Assembly: GCF_000687555.1 (NCBI RefSeq)
Contig: NZ_JHWJ01000002.1
Coordinates: forward strand, 124,001 to 188,000
DNA length: 64,000 nucleotides
Direction of reading: 5' to 3'
From: [Clostridium] aerotolerans DSM 5434
GTDB taxonomy: Bacteria; Bacillota; Clostridia; Lachnospirales; Lachnospiraceae
Under the pieces are notes generated by a model. It saw only the letters and a list, made by a program, of their open reading frames with translations, made no database searches and had not been told where the DNA came from. The translations under genes and the position numbers were made by a program. Below are positions 1-9,018 of the stretch, piece by piece. The stretch's first letter is position 1; every line of letters starts with the position of its first letter.

Positions 1-3000
1 GAACGGTCAATGCCATTTTGATGGTCAAGCATCCGCTCTAAGCTTAGACGGTCACAAGAATCGTACTCACGGAATATCTCATATCCTTCTGGAGTTTTTA
101 TTCGGATTCGGTTCCCATTTTCATCGTAAGTATAACTGGTGATGGCATACTTTGCCTCACCCGGTATTGCAGGCAATCCACTGTCTAATTCTTCCTTTAC
201 TTCTGTAAGTCTTCCTGCTTTATCGTATCCGTAGTGTATGATTTGACGGATTTCATCGGATATAACCTTCTCCTCACAGATCTTTTTCCCCTGTACATCG
301 TAGGAAAAGCGGATGACTGCTCCCATGCCATCTTCCACACAGATTAAACGGTCCCTTTTGTCATAAGAGTATTTTAAATGGAGTTCACTGCCTCCGTTTT
401 CCTTTTGCTGTCCATCGGGGCTCCAATAACCTCCCCTGTGATATTCGCTGATTTTGTTGCCGTTGGCATCATAGTCATAGGTTGTCCTCTGGTATAATAC
501 CTCCTGTTCTTCCTCCTTTACAGGACGCAGAATTTCTAAAAGCTGACCTTTTAGATCGTAAGTATACCAAGTGGTCCGTCCCAGAGAATCTGTTTTTCTG
601 GTTTGGTTTCCTAACAGATCATAGGTGTATTGTGCCTGAATACTTCCATCAGGTCCTGTGACTCGCTCCAGATGACCTGCATCATCATAACTATACTGCC
701 ATCCTGCACCATCATCGGCTTTAGGGTCATAGGACTCTGGGAAAATGTGTTTTATACGATTACCATTGGCATCGTAAAACATTTGTTCACAGCCTCCATC
801 GGGATATCGAATCCGAATCTGGTTCCCATTGCTGTCATACTCATAAGTAATTCCTTCTCCATTGTCAGAGTCACTATGATATGCGTTGGGATGAATATGT
901 TTCAGTACATTTCCCTCACCATCAAGAATCTGCCTGTCATGACTGCCATCAGGACGTAAGGTATCAATTCTTCGATCCAGGAAATCGTATCGATAGGTAT
1001 ATTCTCCGGTTTGATTTTTCCAGGCTTTAGGGGGATACATAGCTAAGAGCCGTCCCATACCGTCATAGAGATAGCGGGACTCGTTGCCTTCCCCATCCCG
1101 TACAACGGTGCGGTGATTCTTTGCATTGTATCCATATTCTCTACGACCACAGCTATCTTCCTCAGCCATTAAGCGCCCCATGGCATCGTATTCAAAACGT
1201 ACTTCTTCTCCATTAGGGAACTCGATGGAGGAAGGCTTTCCACAATTCTGGGAATAAGTGTATTTAGTGGTTTTCCCTAAGGCATCTGTTTCCTCCAGAA
1301 GCCTTCCCTTACGGTCATATAAATAGGTACGGGTAATCCAGCCTTCTCCGTCAAACCGCCGTTCTCTCTCTGCTGTAAGATTATGATTTTTATCATATTC
1401 GTAAATGAATCTTCGACCGGCATTGTCACTTTTTTTCACCAGATCTCCGGCATCATCGTATTGATAGACCGTGTTCAGCCAACCTGTTTTATTTTCCTGA
1501 ATAATACGCCCATCTTCATCGTAAGACCATTCCGTTTTATGACCCAGGCGGTCAGTCTCGCTGATCCGGTCTCCCTTTTCATTATATTGGAACAGGGTTT
1601 TTGTACCATCTTCATAAGAAATGGAAAGGATCTGCATATCTTTTCCATAGTGATACGTGACGGTTTTATTTCCTACGCTGCTGTAGACAATTACCTTCCG
1701 CTCCTCGTCTACATACTCCGCTTTATAAAAATCTCCGTTTGCCAGGACTTGATGAACCATTCTGCCGGCTTCATCGTAAGTATTTTCCAGATACATTACC
1801 TTTGCCTGGTCGATTGCTCTGGTTAGATATCCTTCTCTATCGTATTCGTAATGAGTGACTCCGTAATCCATATGAACCACATCAGACAACCGCCCATCCT
1901 CATACCGGTACTGCATGGTTCTTCCAAGAGTATCTGTCAGCTGAATGAGACGTCCTTCTCTCATGGTAACGTTAATTTCATAGTTAAGAGCGGTTGTGAT
2001 TTTTTCTAAGTTTTCGCCGTGGTATGTAAATGACATTGCCTGACCGTTTTTGTCTGTTATAGACATTAAAAGACCGTTGGAGGCATAGCGATAAGTCTTA
2101 TGCTTCTTTTTATCCCTTACCAGCCATTCCTCGTGATCCTTTAACAATTCAAACCAGCCGCACCCATTGGTTACATTTACCGCCTTCTCTCCATCCCACT
2201 GGAAGATGAGATGATGACCACTTTCAAGTATCACATGGCGTTTGCTTCCATCCTGGTAGAGCTTCCCTTCGTAAGCAAAATCCCAGCCCACGCCCATGAT
2301 TCCTTCCCGTTTAACCGTAGAATTATATCTTCGCTCCAGCCGGATAGACTCCTGGATATCTGGAATCATATAATCCGAAGCTGTAATCAGAAACGCACCG
2401 GAAACAGCATCTACAGGTTCACCGAACAACTGGCCAAGGCCGCTGGATATAAAGTTCTCCTTTAACGATCCAAGAACGTCAACCTTTCTTCCCGGCAAAG
2501 CTGCATCCACTGTCACATCTACTGCCGTTCCATATACAGTCTGGACTCCGGCACCAATTATCTTTTTCCCAACTTTCGTTTTGGCAAAATTCTGAGCCTT
2601 ACCCATAATGGCATTGCCTGTACCACCCTTAAACAAACCAAGAGCTGCATTAAAGGCCATATTCTTAACATCCACCCTGCCGCTTATCTGATATTCCTTA
2701 ATACCACCAAATATCAAAGAACCACCCATTTGAGATACCACATTGGCAACCTGGGATTTGGGACACATGAATTTGGTGAATTTCCCAAACTTGGCGGCCT
2801 TTACAAGGGCCTTTCCACTTACCACATCAAATACAATGTCCGTTATAGTAGAGGCAAAATTATAAGCATCTTCATTCCCTCCAAATATGGTATCCCGTAT
2901 GAAATTGGAAGGTCGCGACGCATCCAGGGAATTGACCTTACTGTAGCCATCCAGTCCTTCCGCCACGTCTGCAACTGCAAAGGCTGCTTTTACTCCTGCT

Positions 3001-4649
3001 GCCACAAGAAGTGGAGCCGTTGCACCGCCAGTGCAAATGGTTAAGGCAGTAAGACCGACTACCGTAGCAATACTTAAAACTCCGTTTAAGAATTTCTCCT
3101 TACTCTTTTGCTTGTTCTCAATCAGAGTATTAGTCAAAGCCGTATTCTGGGCATCCCGGTCAGCGGCATCTGTCTTTGTCAGCTCCGCTGTTATTTCTGC
3201 TGCCGATGGAACTGCCTGGGGATGGGAATCTGCCTTATGACTGATAAGAGTTGATTTTACATCAGTTTTATCTTCCAGGGTAATGATATCATCACCACTG
3301 TCACCTACCTGTAAGACCACCTTATTTTCGCCGGATATCATCAGATTTTTAACCGGAATTTCTCCCCCGGCCATCATGCCCTTTTGGGTCCTGATATTAA
3401 TGTCCTTTCCGGTCAATGACATAAATCCGGCCTTATTTAAGCTTAGAAGTATGCTGCCGCTGGAATCAGGAGCATAGCTTAAATAATCCTTTGTCATATC
3501 CATGGCACTTCCGCTTGGATCTGAGAATTGTTTGTTATCCGGATTTTTGCTTCCCCCGCCTCCTGCACTGTCTCCAGTGCCGCTTCCAATTGCATGAACC
3601 GCAACAGCGCTTTGCTCGTCATGCTCTGGAAAATAAATATGTACCCGGCTTCCTTCCACTGGCATGCAGTAAAAGCTGCTGCTTTCTATGGCATATGTAA
3701 AATATTTAAGCTGAGCTGCCGGCTCATAAACCGGATCAATATCAAAATGCACCCGGACTCGGTTTCCGCTTCGTTCTTTTACAGTTGCAGGAATACTCAT
3801 GCCATAAATTCGGGGATTCTTTTCTTTTTCTCGTTTTAGTCCCTCTCTGCAGGAGAGAGTATACTCGTAGACCAGTTCTCCTTTTAAAGTATACAGCTCC
3901 ATTTCGATTACAATGGCAGATACCTTGTTAAAAGTCACTGTTTCCCCAACCTGAAGATATTTTCTGGTCCTGATGCACCACTGGGACGCTTCCTGAGACA
4001 ACACACCATCAGGTCTTAATACCTTTGTATAATGAGCCATGTTTTTACTCAGAACATAATCCTCTTTGTTCAGCTCTGTCCCAATCTGTATATCAGGGAT
4101 TCCAAAATAGACTTTTCCGCAGTCGCTCTTGGCATCTACCATCAGATAGGTGTTAAAGTGGCTGGCCAGTCTGCGAAGAAAGACCCAATCACTTTCTTCG
4201 TACTGCAAAAGCAGTTCTGGAATGACTCCATCACAGCCTGATTCTGCTTTAATATCAAATGTTCCGTAGTCTTTAAGAACCTTTCCTGCAACCGCCATGT
4301 AGGTCATGCTGCCGTCTAAAAAGCTTCTGCTTTTTTCCTTCCGGTCCCAGTCTTTTGTATAGGAATATGCCTCCAGATATAGAAACGACAATCCCTGCTC
4401 TACTCTCGTATAGACAGTTTCAATCTTTCCTTGAAATACTGTCTGCCCTCCAGAAGTCTCTTTTTCCCTGACTATGACTGGAACAACCGAAGCCATATTT
4501 ACGAACTGCTCAGCCATTTCATCACTAACCAGCATTTTCATGGTCAGAAATACATGGTCGTTTAATGTTTGTGTAAGCCGAAATGTCTCTACCTGTATGA
4601 TACCTTCCAGAGAGAGTTCTATTTCCAATTCCTTATAAGCCAATTTCAT
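1..4649 (-). CDS. VgrG-like spike fused to RHS repeats (3' end beyond left edge)
   Basis: An open frame of 1549 codons runs from an ATG preceded by a GGGGGA ribosome-binding site to the left edge without a stop. Residues about 1-275 resemble the gp27-like part of VgrG, with the motif QYEESDWVFLRRL near residue 147 that also occurs in the two VgrG-like proteins upstream. Residues about 278-353 resemble the gp5 OB fold. A hydrophobic glycine-rich stretch lies near 521-560. A DUF6531-like RHS entry motif (EPVDAVSGAFLI) lies near 738, followed by many YD/RHS repeats. By family knowledge the spike domain docks on a tube and the RHS cocoon encloses a C-terminal toxin; that toxin would lie outside the window. 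It is the last gene seen of the injection-system operon. The domain reading is firm; delivery by this apparatus is inferred. Confidence 0.88.
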   Translation of the reverse strand, partial: MKLAYKELEIELSLEGIIQVETFRLTQTLNDHVFLTMKMLVSDEMAEQFVNMASVVPVIVREKETSGGQTVFQGKIETVYTRVEQGLSFLYLEAYSYTKDWDRKEKSRSFLDGSMTYMAVAGKVLKDYGTFDIKAESGCDGVIPELLLQYEESDWVFLRRLASHFNTYLMVDAKSDCGKVYFGIPDIQIGTELNKEDYVLSKNMAHYTKVLRPDGVLSQEASQWCIRTRKYLQVGETVTFNKVSAIVIEMELYTLKGELVYEYTLSCREGLKREKEKNPRIYGMSIPATVKERSGNRVRVHFDIDPVYEPAAQLKYFTYAIESSSFYCMPVEGSRVHIYFPEHDEQSAVAVHAIGSGTGDSAGGGGSKNPDNKQFSDPSGSAMDMTKDYLSYAPDSSGSILLSLNKAGFMSLTGKDINIRTQKGMMAGGEIPVKNLMISGENKVVLQVGDSGDDIITLEDKTDVKSTLISHKADSHPQAVPSAAEITAELTKTDAADRDAQNTALTNTLIENKQKSKEKFLNGVLSIATVVGLTALTICTGGATAPLLVAAGVKAAFAVADVAEGLDGYSKVNSLDASRPSNFIRDTIFGGNEDAYNFASTITDIVFDVVSGKALVKAAKFGKFTKFMCPKSQVANVVSQMGGSLIFGGIKEYQISGRVDVKNMAFNAALGLFKGGTGNAIMGKAQNFAKTKVGKKIIGAGVQTVYGTAVDVTVDAALPGRKVDVLGSLKENFISSGLGQLFGEPVDAVSGAFLITASDYMIPDIQESIRLERRYNSTVKREGIMGVGWDFAYEGKLYQDGSKRHVILESGHHLIFQWDGEKAVNVTNGCGWFELLKDHEEWLVRDKKKHKTYRYASNGLLMSITDKNGQAMSFTYHGENLEKITTALNYEINVTMREGRLIQLTDTLGRTMQYRYEDGRLSDVVHMDYGVTHYEYDREGYLTRAIDQAKVMYLENTYDEAGRMVHQVLANGDFYKAEYVDEERKVIVYSSVGNKTVTYHYGKDMQILSISYEDGTKTLFQYNEKGDRISETDRLGHKTEWSYDEDGRIIQENKTGWLNTVYQYDDAGDLVKKSDNAGRRFIYEYDKNHNLTAERERRFDGEGWITRTYLYDRKGRLLEETDALGKTTKYTYSQNCGKPSSIEFPNGEEVRFEYDAMGRLMAEEDSCGRREYGYNAKNHRTVVRDGEGNESRYLYDGMGRLLAMYPPKAWKNQTGEYTYRYDFLDRRIDTLRPDGSHDRQILDGEGNVLKHIHPNAYHSDSDNGEGITYEYDSNGNQIRIRYPDGGCEQMFYDANGNRIKHIFPESYDPKADDGAGWQYSYDDAGHLERVTGPDGSIQAQYTYDLLGNQTRKTDSLGRTTWYTYDLKGQLLEILRPVKEEEQEVLYQRTTYDYDANGNKISEYHRGGYWSPDGQQKENGGSELHLKYSYDKRDRLICVEDGMGAVIRFSYDVQGKKICEEKVISDEIRQIIHYGYDKAGRLTEVKEELDSGLPAIPGEAKYAITSYTYDENGNRIRIKTPEGYEIFREYDSCDRLSLERMLDHQNGIDR

Positions 4650-4858
4650 ATCTCATTCCCCCTTTTTCATGAGGTAACCGTTCATTTGTATTTACTATTT
4701 GTTCATACTTTTCATCTTTTGCATATCCTCCATGAAATACCTCGATGTTAAATGAATATCTCAGGCAAACTTTCGATAATAGTAAGCAGGGTATTTTACT
4801 GTTCATACAAAAAATGATTTTACACTTATCCCAATATCAAAATACATTAAATAAAATT

Positions 4859-4902
4859 TAAAACATTCCCTTTATTCTGCTCCGAAAGGAAATAGCAGGA
4901 AG
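4859..4902 (-). pseudogene. relic of immunity-gene 3' end with 21-bp direct repeat
   Basis: This short stretch encodes LPAIS and then, after a one-base deletion, EQNKGN, matching the C-terminus of the 393-residue protein ending at 5887 (LPVISLTEQNKGNEV). Positions 4864-4884 are identical over 21 bases to 5925-5945 inside that gene. I read it as the leftover end of a duplicated immunity gene. The rest of the 4650-4909 gap shows nothing else I can support. Confidence 0.6.
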
Positions 4903-4909
4903 TACATTA

Positions 4910-5494
4910 CTATTGCTTAACCAAACCATTTCTTCTCAGATATTCTTTATCTATTCCTTCTTTCATCTGTACTGCTGCAAGGTAGAGCTCCTTTAGTTCT
5001 TCTTTTGATATGATTTTCTTCACGTCCAGATCTGCTTGCAGGTAATCTCCCGAATCAGGTTTCATGTCATAAAAATCGGGAAGATAATAGCTTACTGTAG
5101 TGCCATATCCTCCATCATAATCCGTTGATACCCGGGCAGTTTTTTTGTCCATATCTATATTGCTAATCTTCACATCCACTAGATATTCCTTAGAATAATA
5201 CTTCCATAAGATCTTAGTATTAATTTCTAATAATTCAGGTCCATATATAGCCTCAGTATTAGAATCAAATTTAATCTTTAAACACTTTTTTTCATCGTAA
5301 GTTACCACTTGAGCAGATACATGATTATCTTCTAAATACTCCGCATAATTATCAATTTTCTTCATGACATCTTGTATGCCACAGTTATCATTGATAACAT
5401 TAGCCTTTTTAATAAAATATTGATTGATGAAGGAAAATGTTGCTAAAAGTAATAATGTTAATAATAAGGAGCAAATTATTGTTTTTTTCATCAT
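4910..5494 (-). CDS. membrane-anchored hypothetical protein, possible immunity protein
   Basis: This 194-residue protein begins MMKKT followed by a single hydrophobic segment (about 5-24), then a soluble, charged domain with no family I recognise. The N-terminus reads as an uncleaved membrane anchor with the rest outside the cytoplasm. It lies between two decayed copies of the neighbouring immunity-like gene and just upstream of the VgrG-RHS gene. A membrane-anchored, low-GC orphan in that position would fit an immunity protein for an effector of this operon, but this rests on position alone. Its AT-rich composition matches the 5887-7068 gene more than the spike genes. Confidence 0.6.
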   Translation of the reverse strand: MMKKTIICSLLLTLLLLATFSFINQYFIKKANVINDNCGIQDVMKKIDNYAEYLEDNHVSAQVVTYDEKKCLKIKFDSNTEAIYGPELLEINTKILWKYYSKEYLVDVKISNIDMDKKTARVSTDYDGGYGTTVSYYLPDFYDMKPDSGDYLQADLDVKKIISKEELKELYLAAVQMKEGIDKEYLRRNGLVKQ

Positions 5495-5502
5495 AGTCTC
5501 TT

Positions 5503-5878
5503 AATTAAACTTGGGAAATAATACACCACGCATTATTTCCAATATCTTTATCTGTAAATGAAACAGTAGGGACTCTTACAAATTCTTTGTAGCTGACTTT
5601 ACATTTTGAATCAGTGATCTTGATATATCTTTTTTACTTCCTTTATACGAACCCAACTCTATTTCTGACCAACCAAACTGATTCGCCTGTCCTTCACTTC
5701 CGGCAATAAACCCACACCAATTAAAATTTCACCTGGATAATAGCTCTGATTACCGTTATAACCTTGATAATTCAAATCAGATACATTGCTATATGCCTTA
5801 TTTTTTATTCTATAAATTCCCAGAGGCAAATCAACGCTCCTCTTATACAGCCCGGTAGCAAAACCATACTCCAGATCA
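5503..5878 (-). pseudogene. frameshifted copy of the immunity-like gene C-terminal region
   Basis: Translating piecewise in three frames gives TGLYKRSVDLPLGIYRIKN, then NWCGFIAGSEGQANQFGW, then YIKITDSKCKVSYKEF. These align in order with GMYKVGVDIPIGIYQIKN, NWCGIVAGNEEQAKQLGW and FVKITDYNNKYSYQKF of the intact upstream gene (5887-7068). At least two frameshifts break it: one after the SYYPG-equivalent and one in a run of A near the third block. It ends in a stop at the same relative position as the intact copy. It is therefore a degraded tandem duplicate covering roughly the last 120 residues. Confidence 0.85.
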
Positions 5879-5886
5879 TCATCTCT

Positions 5887-7068
5887 TTATTCTGGAATCA
5901 AAATACACCGTATGATGTTCACTTCATTCCCTTTATTCTGCTCCGTAAGTGAAATAACAGGGAGTCCGTTAAATTTCTGATAGCTATACTTATTGTTGTA
6001 ATCCGTTATTTTTACAAATCTTTCATTATGTTTCAAGTAAGAATCTAACTCTAATTGTTTCCAGCCTAATTGTTTAGCCTGTTCTTCATTACCAGCAACG
6101 ATTCCGCACCAGTTCCAATACCCTGGATCATATGATTCATTTCCGTGATACCCTATAAAAGAAAGGTCCGTAATATTTTTAAAAACCTCATTTTTTATCT
6201 GGTATATACCTATAGGAATATCCACACCAACCTTATACATACCAGGAGGATAAACTAGTTTCCCCTCTCCCTTTCCTTTCCCTTCATAATAGATTGGATT
6301 TATATCAGGTTTCTTGTCTAGAGCAATCAGTATACAGTCATCCAGATTAATCGCGTTCTCATTGTCTAAAGTAATATATCCAAAACGACTGACGCTTACT
6401 AATTGCTTATCCTGATCATCATAAACTCCAGCTCCACCGGTCTGGATATCCATGGACAAAATGAAATACTCACCTTTTGGTATCTCTTCACCTAGTTTAT
6501 AGGCTCCCTCTCCATAAAAATTCTTTTTAACATCTTGTTCAAATGCATTATCATTATCAAGAATTATTTCTGTTTGGTCATTAATCTTAACTACATCTCC
6601 TTTACTCAAAAAGGCATAATTCATAAATTTAAAAATGTAATAATCTTGATCAGATACGTCTTTTTTACCGTTACGTAAAATTGTTAAATTGGGTGATGAT
6701 AAATCCTTTTCTGCACTAAGGTTTTTACATAGATAAAGTCCTTCTGGTATATCAGTTCCTGCGGTATATTCGCCCTCACTAATCCATTCTCCACTTATTG
6801 AATTTATTTTTTTGATTTTTGCTGCCATTTCTGCATCGTTTTCCTGCTGATAATTCCAATATCCTTTAATCTGCGTCTCCAATTCTCTGATATCGAAACT
6901 ATCGTAATTTTCATATCCATCAGGTTTTTCCAACACATAACGAAAACGTTCCTCCGGTGATATTGTTTTATTTAATACTTTGGTTGTTATAATAAATCCA
7001 CTAAATATTAATAATGTAAAAATAATAAGCAATCCAAGTACTACTTTAGTTACTGTGCTTATGCGCAT
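5887..7068 (-). CDS. membrane-anchored repeat protein, candidate immunity protein to the upstream toxin
   Basis: The protein has 393 residues, with a transmembrane segment at about 8-29 and no clear lipobox. Three spaced copies of a motif of the form Y-x-x-G-x-[DE]-I-P-x-G-x-Y lie near residues 100, 190 and 278, so the outside part is built of three related domains of about 85-90 residues. The gene overlaps the end of the PAAR-like toxin gene by 23 bases and has a good AGGAGGG site, so the two are translated together. That coupling, the anchor and the downstream tandem relics fit an immunity protein. I know no biochemical role for this repeat. It could instead be a general envelope protein that merely sits here. 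Confidence 0.72.
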   Translation of the reverse strand: MRISTVTKVVLGLLIIFTLLIFSGFIITTKVLNKTISPEERFRYVLEKPDGYENYDSFDIRELETQIKGYWNYQQENDAEMAAKIKKINSISGEWISEGEYTAGTDIPEGLYLCKNLSAEKDLSSPNLTILRNGKKDVSDQDYYIFKFMNYAFLSKGDVVKINDQTEIILDNDNAFEQDVKKNFYGEGAYKLGEEIPKGEYFILSMDIQTGGAGVYDDQDKQLVSVSRFGYITLDNENAINLDDCILIALDKKPDINPIYYEGKGKGEGKLVYPPGMYKVGVDIPIGIYQIKNEVFKNITDLSFIGYHGNESYDPGYWNWCGIVAGNEEQAKQLGWKQLELDSYLKHNERFVKITDYNNKYSYQKFNGLPVISLTEQNKGNEVNIIRCILIPE

Positions 7069-8497
7069 TGATTCCCTCCTGTATCATATCTGCATCAGAC
7101 GGTCCCTCTTCACTAGAATTATCTCCATACTGTCCACTTATCAGACTCTGAAAATACTTAGCTGCGGCCTCCTTATATCCTTTAGCGCCTCCATTCTTAC
7201 CGGCTGTTCTTAAATCAGAAAAAAGCTGCGCAGCTCCAGCTCCGTATTTTAAAACTCCGTCGTCTACTGGAGTCGTAAAATATTCATCACCCACATACCC
7301 GTATAGCCAATTACCTGCATAATCTTTCTCAAAAGCAGTACCATCTTCTTTGGGCCAGGGTGCTGACCATATTGAATAATTATACGTTTCACCGGTTTTT
7401 TCATTTTTAAAACTTCGGGACTTTAAGTCCAAAGGATTATTTGTATTTACCATATTTACAAACTGGACTAAATCGTTTTTATGACCAGTTATTGCAGAGC
7501 TTGAATTCACATCATTTCCCATATCTTTTAAATATTCCATAACATCTGCATTTTTAAATATATTCCTCTTTTTTAATTCTGATTCCGCACGTAAAGCCTC
7601 ATTCATATATTTATCAGGATTTTCTTTTTCATCCTTTCTGATCTTATAATATTCATCAAACTCATTTTTATATTTGTTATAAATAATGTTCTCATATTTA
7701 TTAACTATCTGATCCATCTCTTTTAAATCTCTATTCTCAAACAATTTGGACTTGGAATTTACAGCATTAGCTGGTACTAAGGACAGAGCCATCTGTAAAC
7801 CTCCCCTTAAATTCTCACCTGGATTCAGCAATTGATGAATTTGTCCCCGTACTAAAGCATCCATATTTTCAAGAGCTAGAGATAACCCAGCTTTCCCTAA
7901 TTTTGCAATCCCTAACCCCATGCCCACCGCAGTCGCCATCAGTTGATCAGCCATATTATTATTCTCGGACTTATCCTGTTTTTTCTCTGACTCTCCACTC
8001 CCAGCCTCCGGCTGCCCGGCTTCCATGATCTGTATCTCTCCCCCATACATGCAGTAGAGCTTGGCTCCCCCCATCAAAGGGCGTTCCGTTTCGGTTTCCA
8101 CCCCTTCCTGTCCGTGGTCCCATTCCTGGGCTATGATGCGGGGCGTGCAGACGCCTACCACCTGGGGCGTTTCACTATCTTTAGGCTCTTCTTTCTTCTT
8201 TTTCTTACCGCCTGTAAAAAAGTTCATGACCTTATCGGTAAATGTTTCAGGGCAGGCTTCGTCCACTGCCTTTTGAACCTTTTCAGCTTCTTCCTTGGTG
8301 CTGGGATTTTCCATGCTGTAACAGCCACCAAAGCAGATTACATTGGTATCTCCCTCACAGTCTTTGATAGTCATCTGAGCCTGGCCTCTTAAAAAGACTC
8401 CATGAGTTTCAGGAAGTACCACCGCGCTTGGCCGCATGCCCATGGAGCAGGCAGAACAGGCACCGTGAACAACAAAGGTATCATTTAATTCTGCCAT
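7046..8497 (-). CDS. DUF4280 (PAAR-like) spike tip with C-terminal polymorphic toxin domain
   Basis: Residues 1-155 carry the DUF4280 pattern: paired cysteines early (GACSACSMG), FGGC near 57 and YCMYGGEIQI near 148. This family caps VgrG spikes like a PAAR protein. A lysine-rich linker (about 97-105) interrupts the domain, and a helical, glycine-rich linker follows (180-245). Residues 345-430 (NPLDLKSRSF, NWLYGYVGDEYF, YGAGAAQLFSD) resemble the polymorphic toxin type 44 family; I assign that from memory of the family and do not claim the catalytic chemistry. Residues 445-483 form a low-complexity tail. The start overlaps the preceding gene by 13 bases with a GGAGG site. The architecture says effector carried on the spike tip; the candidate immunity gene follows directly. 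Confidence 0.82.
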   Translation of the reverse strand: MAELNDTFVVHGACSACSMGMRPSAVVLPETHGVFLRGQAQMTIKDCEGDTNVICFGGCYSMENPSTKEEAEKVQKAVDEACPETFTDKVMNFFTGGKKKKKEEPKDSETPQVVGVCTPRIIAQEWDHGQEGVETETERPLMGGAKLYCMYGGEIQIMEAGQPEAGSGESEKKQDKSENNNMADQLMATAVGMGLGIAKLGKAGLSLALENMDALVRGQIHQLLNPGENLRGGLQMALSLVPANAVNSKSKLFENRDLKEMDQIVNKYENIIYNKYKNEFDEYYKIRKDEKENPDKYMNEALRAESELKKRNIFKNADVMEYLKDMGNDVNSSSAITGHKNDLVQFVNMVNTNNPLDLKSRSFKNEKTGETYNYSIWSAPWPKEDGTAFEKDYAGNWLYGYVGDEYFTTPVDDGVLKYGAGAAQLFSDLRTAGKNGGAKGYKEAAAKYFQSLISGQYGDNSSEEGPSDADMIQEGINAHKHSN

Positions 8498-9018
8498 GCT
8501 CCTACCTCCACTTCTTTAAAGAGGATCCCCATGACATTTCTCCGAAGGAGGCTTTCTGCCACCTCAAGACTGATCAGTGGATTGGGGAAACGCTTGTCAT
8601 TTAAGAGAAACACTTTGTGATCCCCGATCTTCTCCGGATCAAGTACAAGCCGTTTTATGCTTCCATTGGTATAAAATTCGGTTTCCTCTGCAAATGCATC
8701 CAGCCGTTCTAAAAGGAGATGATGGTAAACCCAGATGGTCTCCCGTTCTTTATGGGCAATGGTAACCGTCTTATAGACCATGTCATCCTCATAGACATCA
8801 AATACCTTTTTTACCTGATCCGATACCAAATAGACCGGGCTCTGAATGAAATCAGGAGCCGCCTCTCCGCTGTCTTTTGTGAGATACATCATGGTAGATT
8901 CCTGGATGTCGTCTCCATCCTCTTTGTAGAAAATATGCCTTGGACCATTGATATCAAAATCCCGGAAACGTATCTGGTCCTGCAAAGCTTTATCTTGTTC
9001 TATGGTAAAAAATCTCAT
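8485..9018 (-). CDS. unrecognised protein between spike and effector genes, possible adaptor
   Basis: This 177-residue soluble protein has no signal peptide. Its C-terminus (NPLISLEVAESLLRRNVMGILFKEVEV) is weakly reminiscent of DUF1629/Imm11-like proteins, which also end in a helix and a G-[LI]-x-F strand; I hold this loosely. Its start codon overlaps the stop of the pentapeptide-repeat gene and its end overlaps the start of the PAAR-like toxin gene, so all three are translationally coupled. In Gram-negative systems the gene between a spike and its effector is often an effector-loading adaptor, and I propose that role here by position. A repurposed immunity-fold protein is the alternative. 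Confidence 0.6.
   Translation of the reverse strand: MRFFTIEQDKALQDQIRFRDFDINGPRHIFYKEDGDDIQESTMMYLTKDSGEAAPDFIQSPVYLVSDQVKKVFDVYEDDMVYKTVTIAHKERETIWVYHHLLLERLDAFAEETEFYTNGSIKRLVLDPEKIGDHKVFLLNDKRFPNPLISLEVAESLLRRNVMGILFKEVEVGAWQN

Noticed and set aside
630-3839. Several plus-strand frames of 60-150 codons opposite the RHS gene
   Set aside because: They are shadows of the continuous minus-strand VgrG-RHS frame and have no start signals.
1-4649. Repeated Y-D/G motifs as a DNA repeat array or CRISPR
   Set aside because: The periodicity is at protein level (RHS/YD repeats) with varied DNA; no identical repeats with regular spacers.
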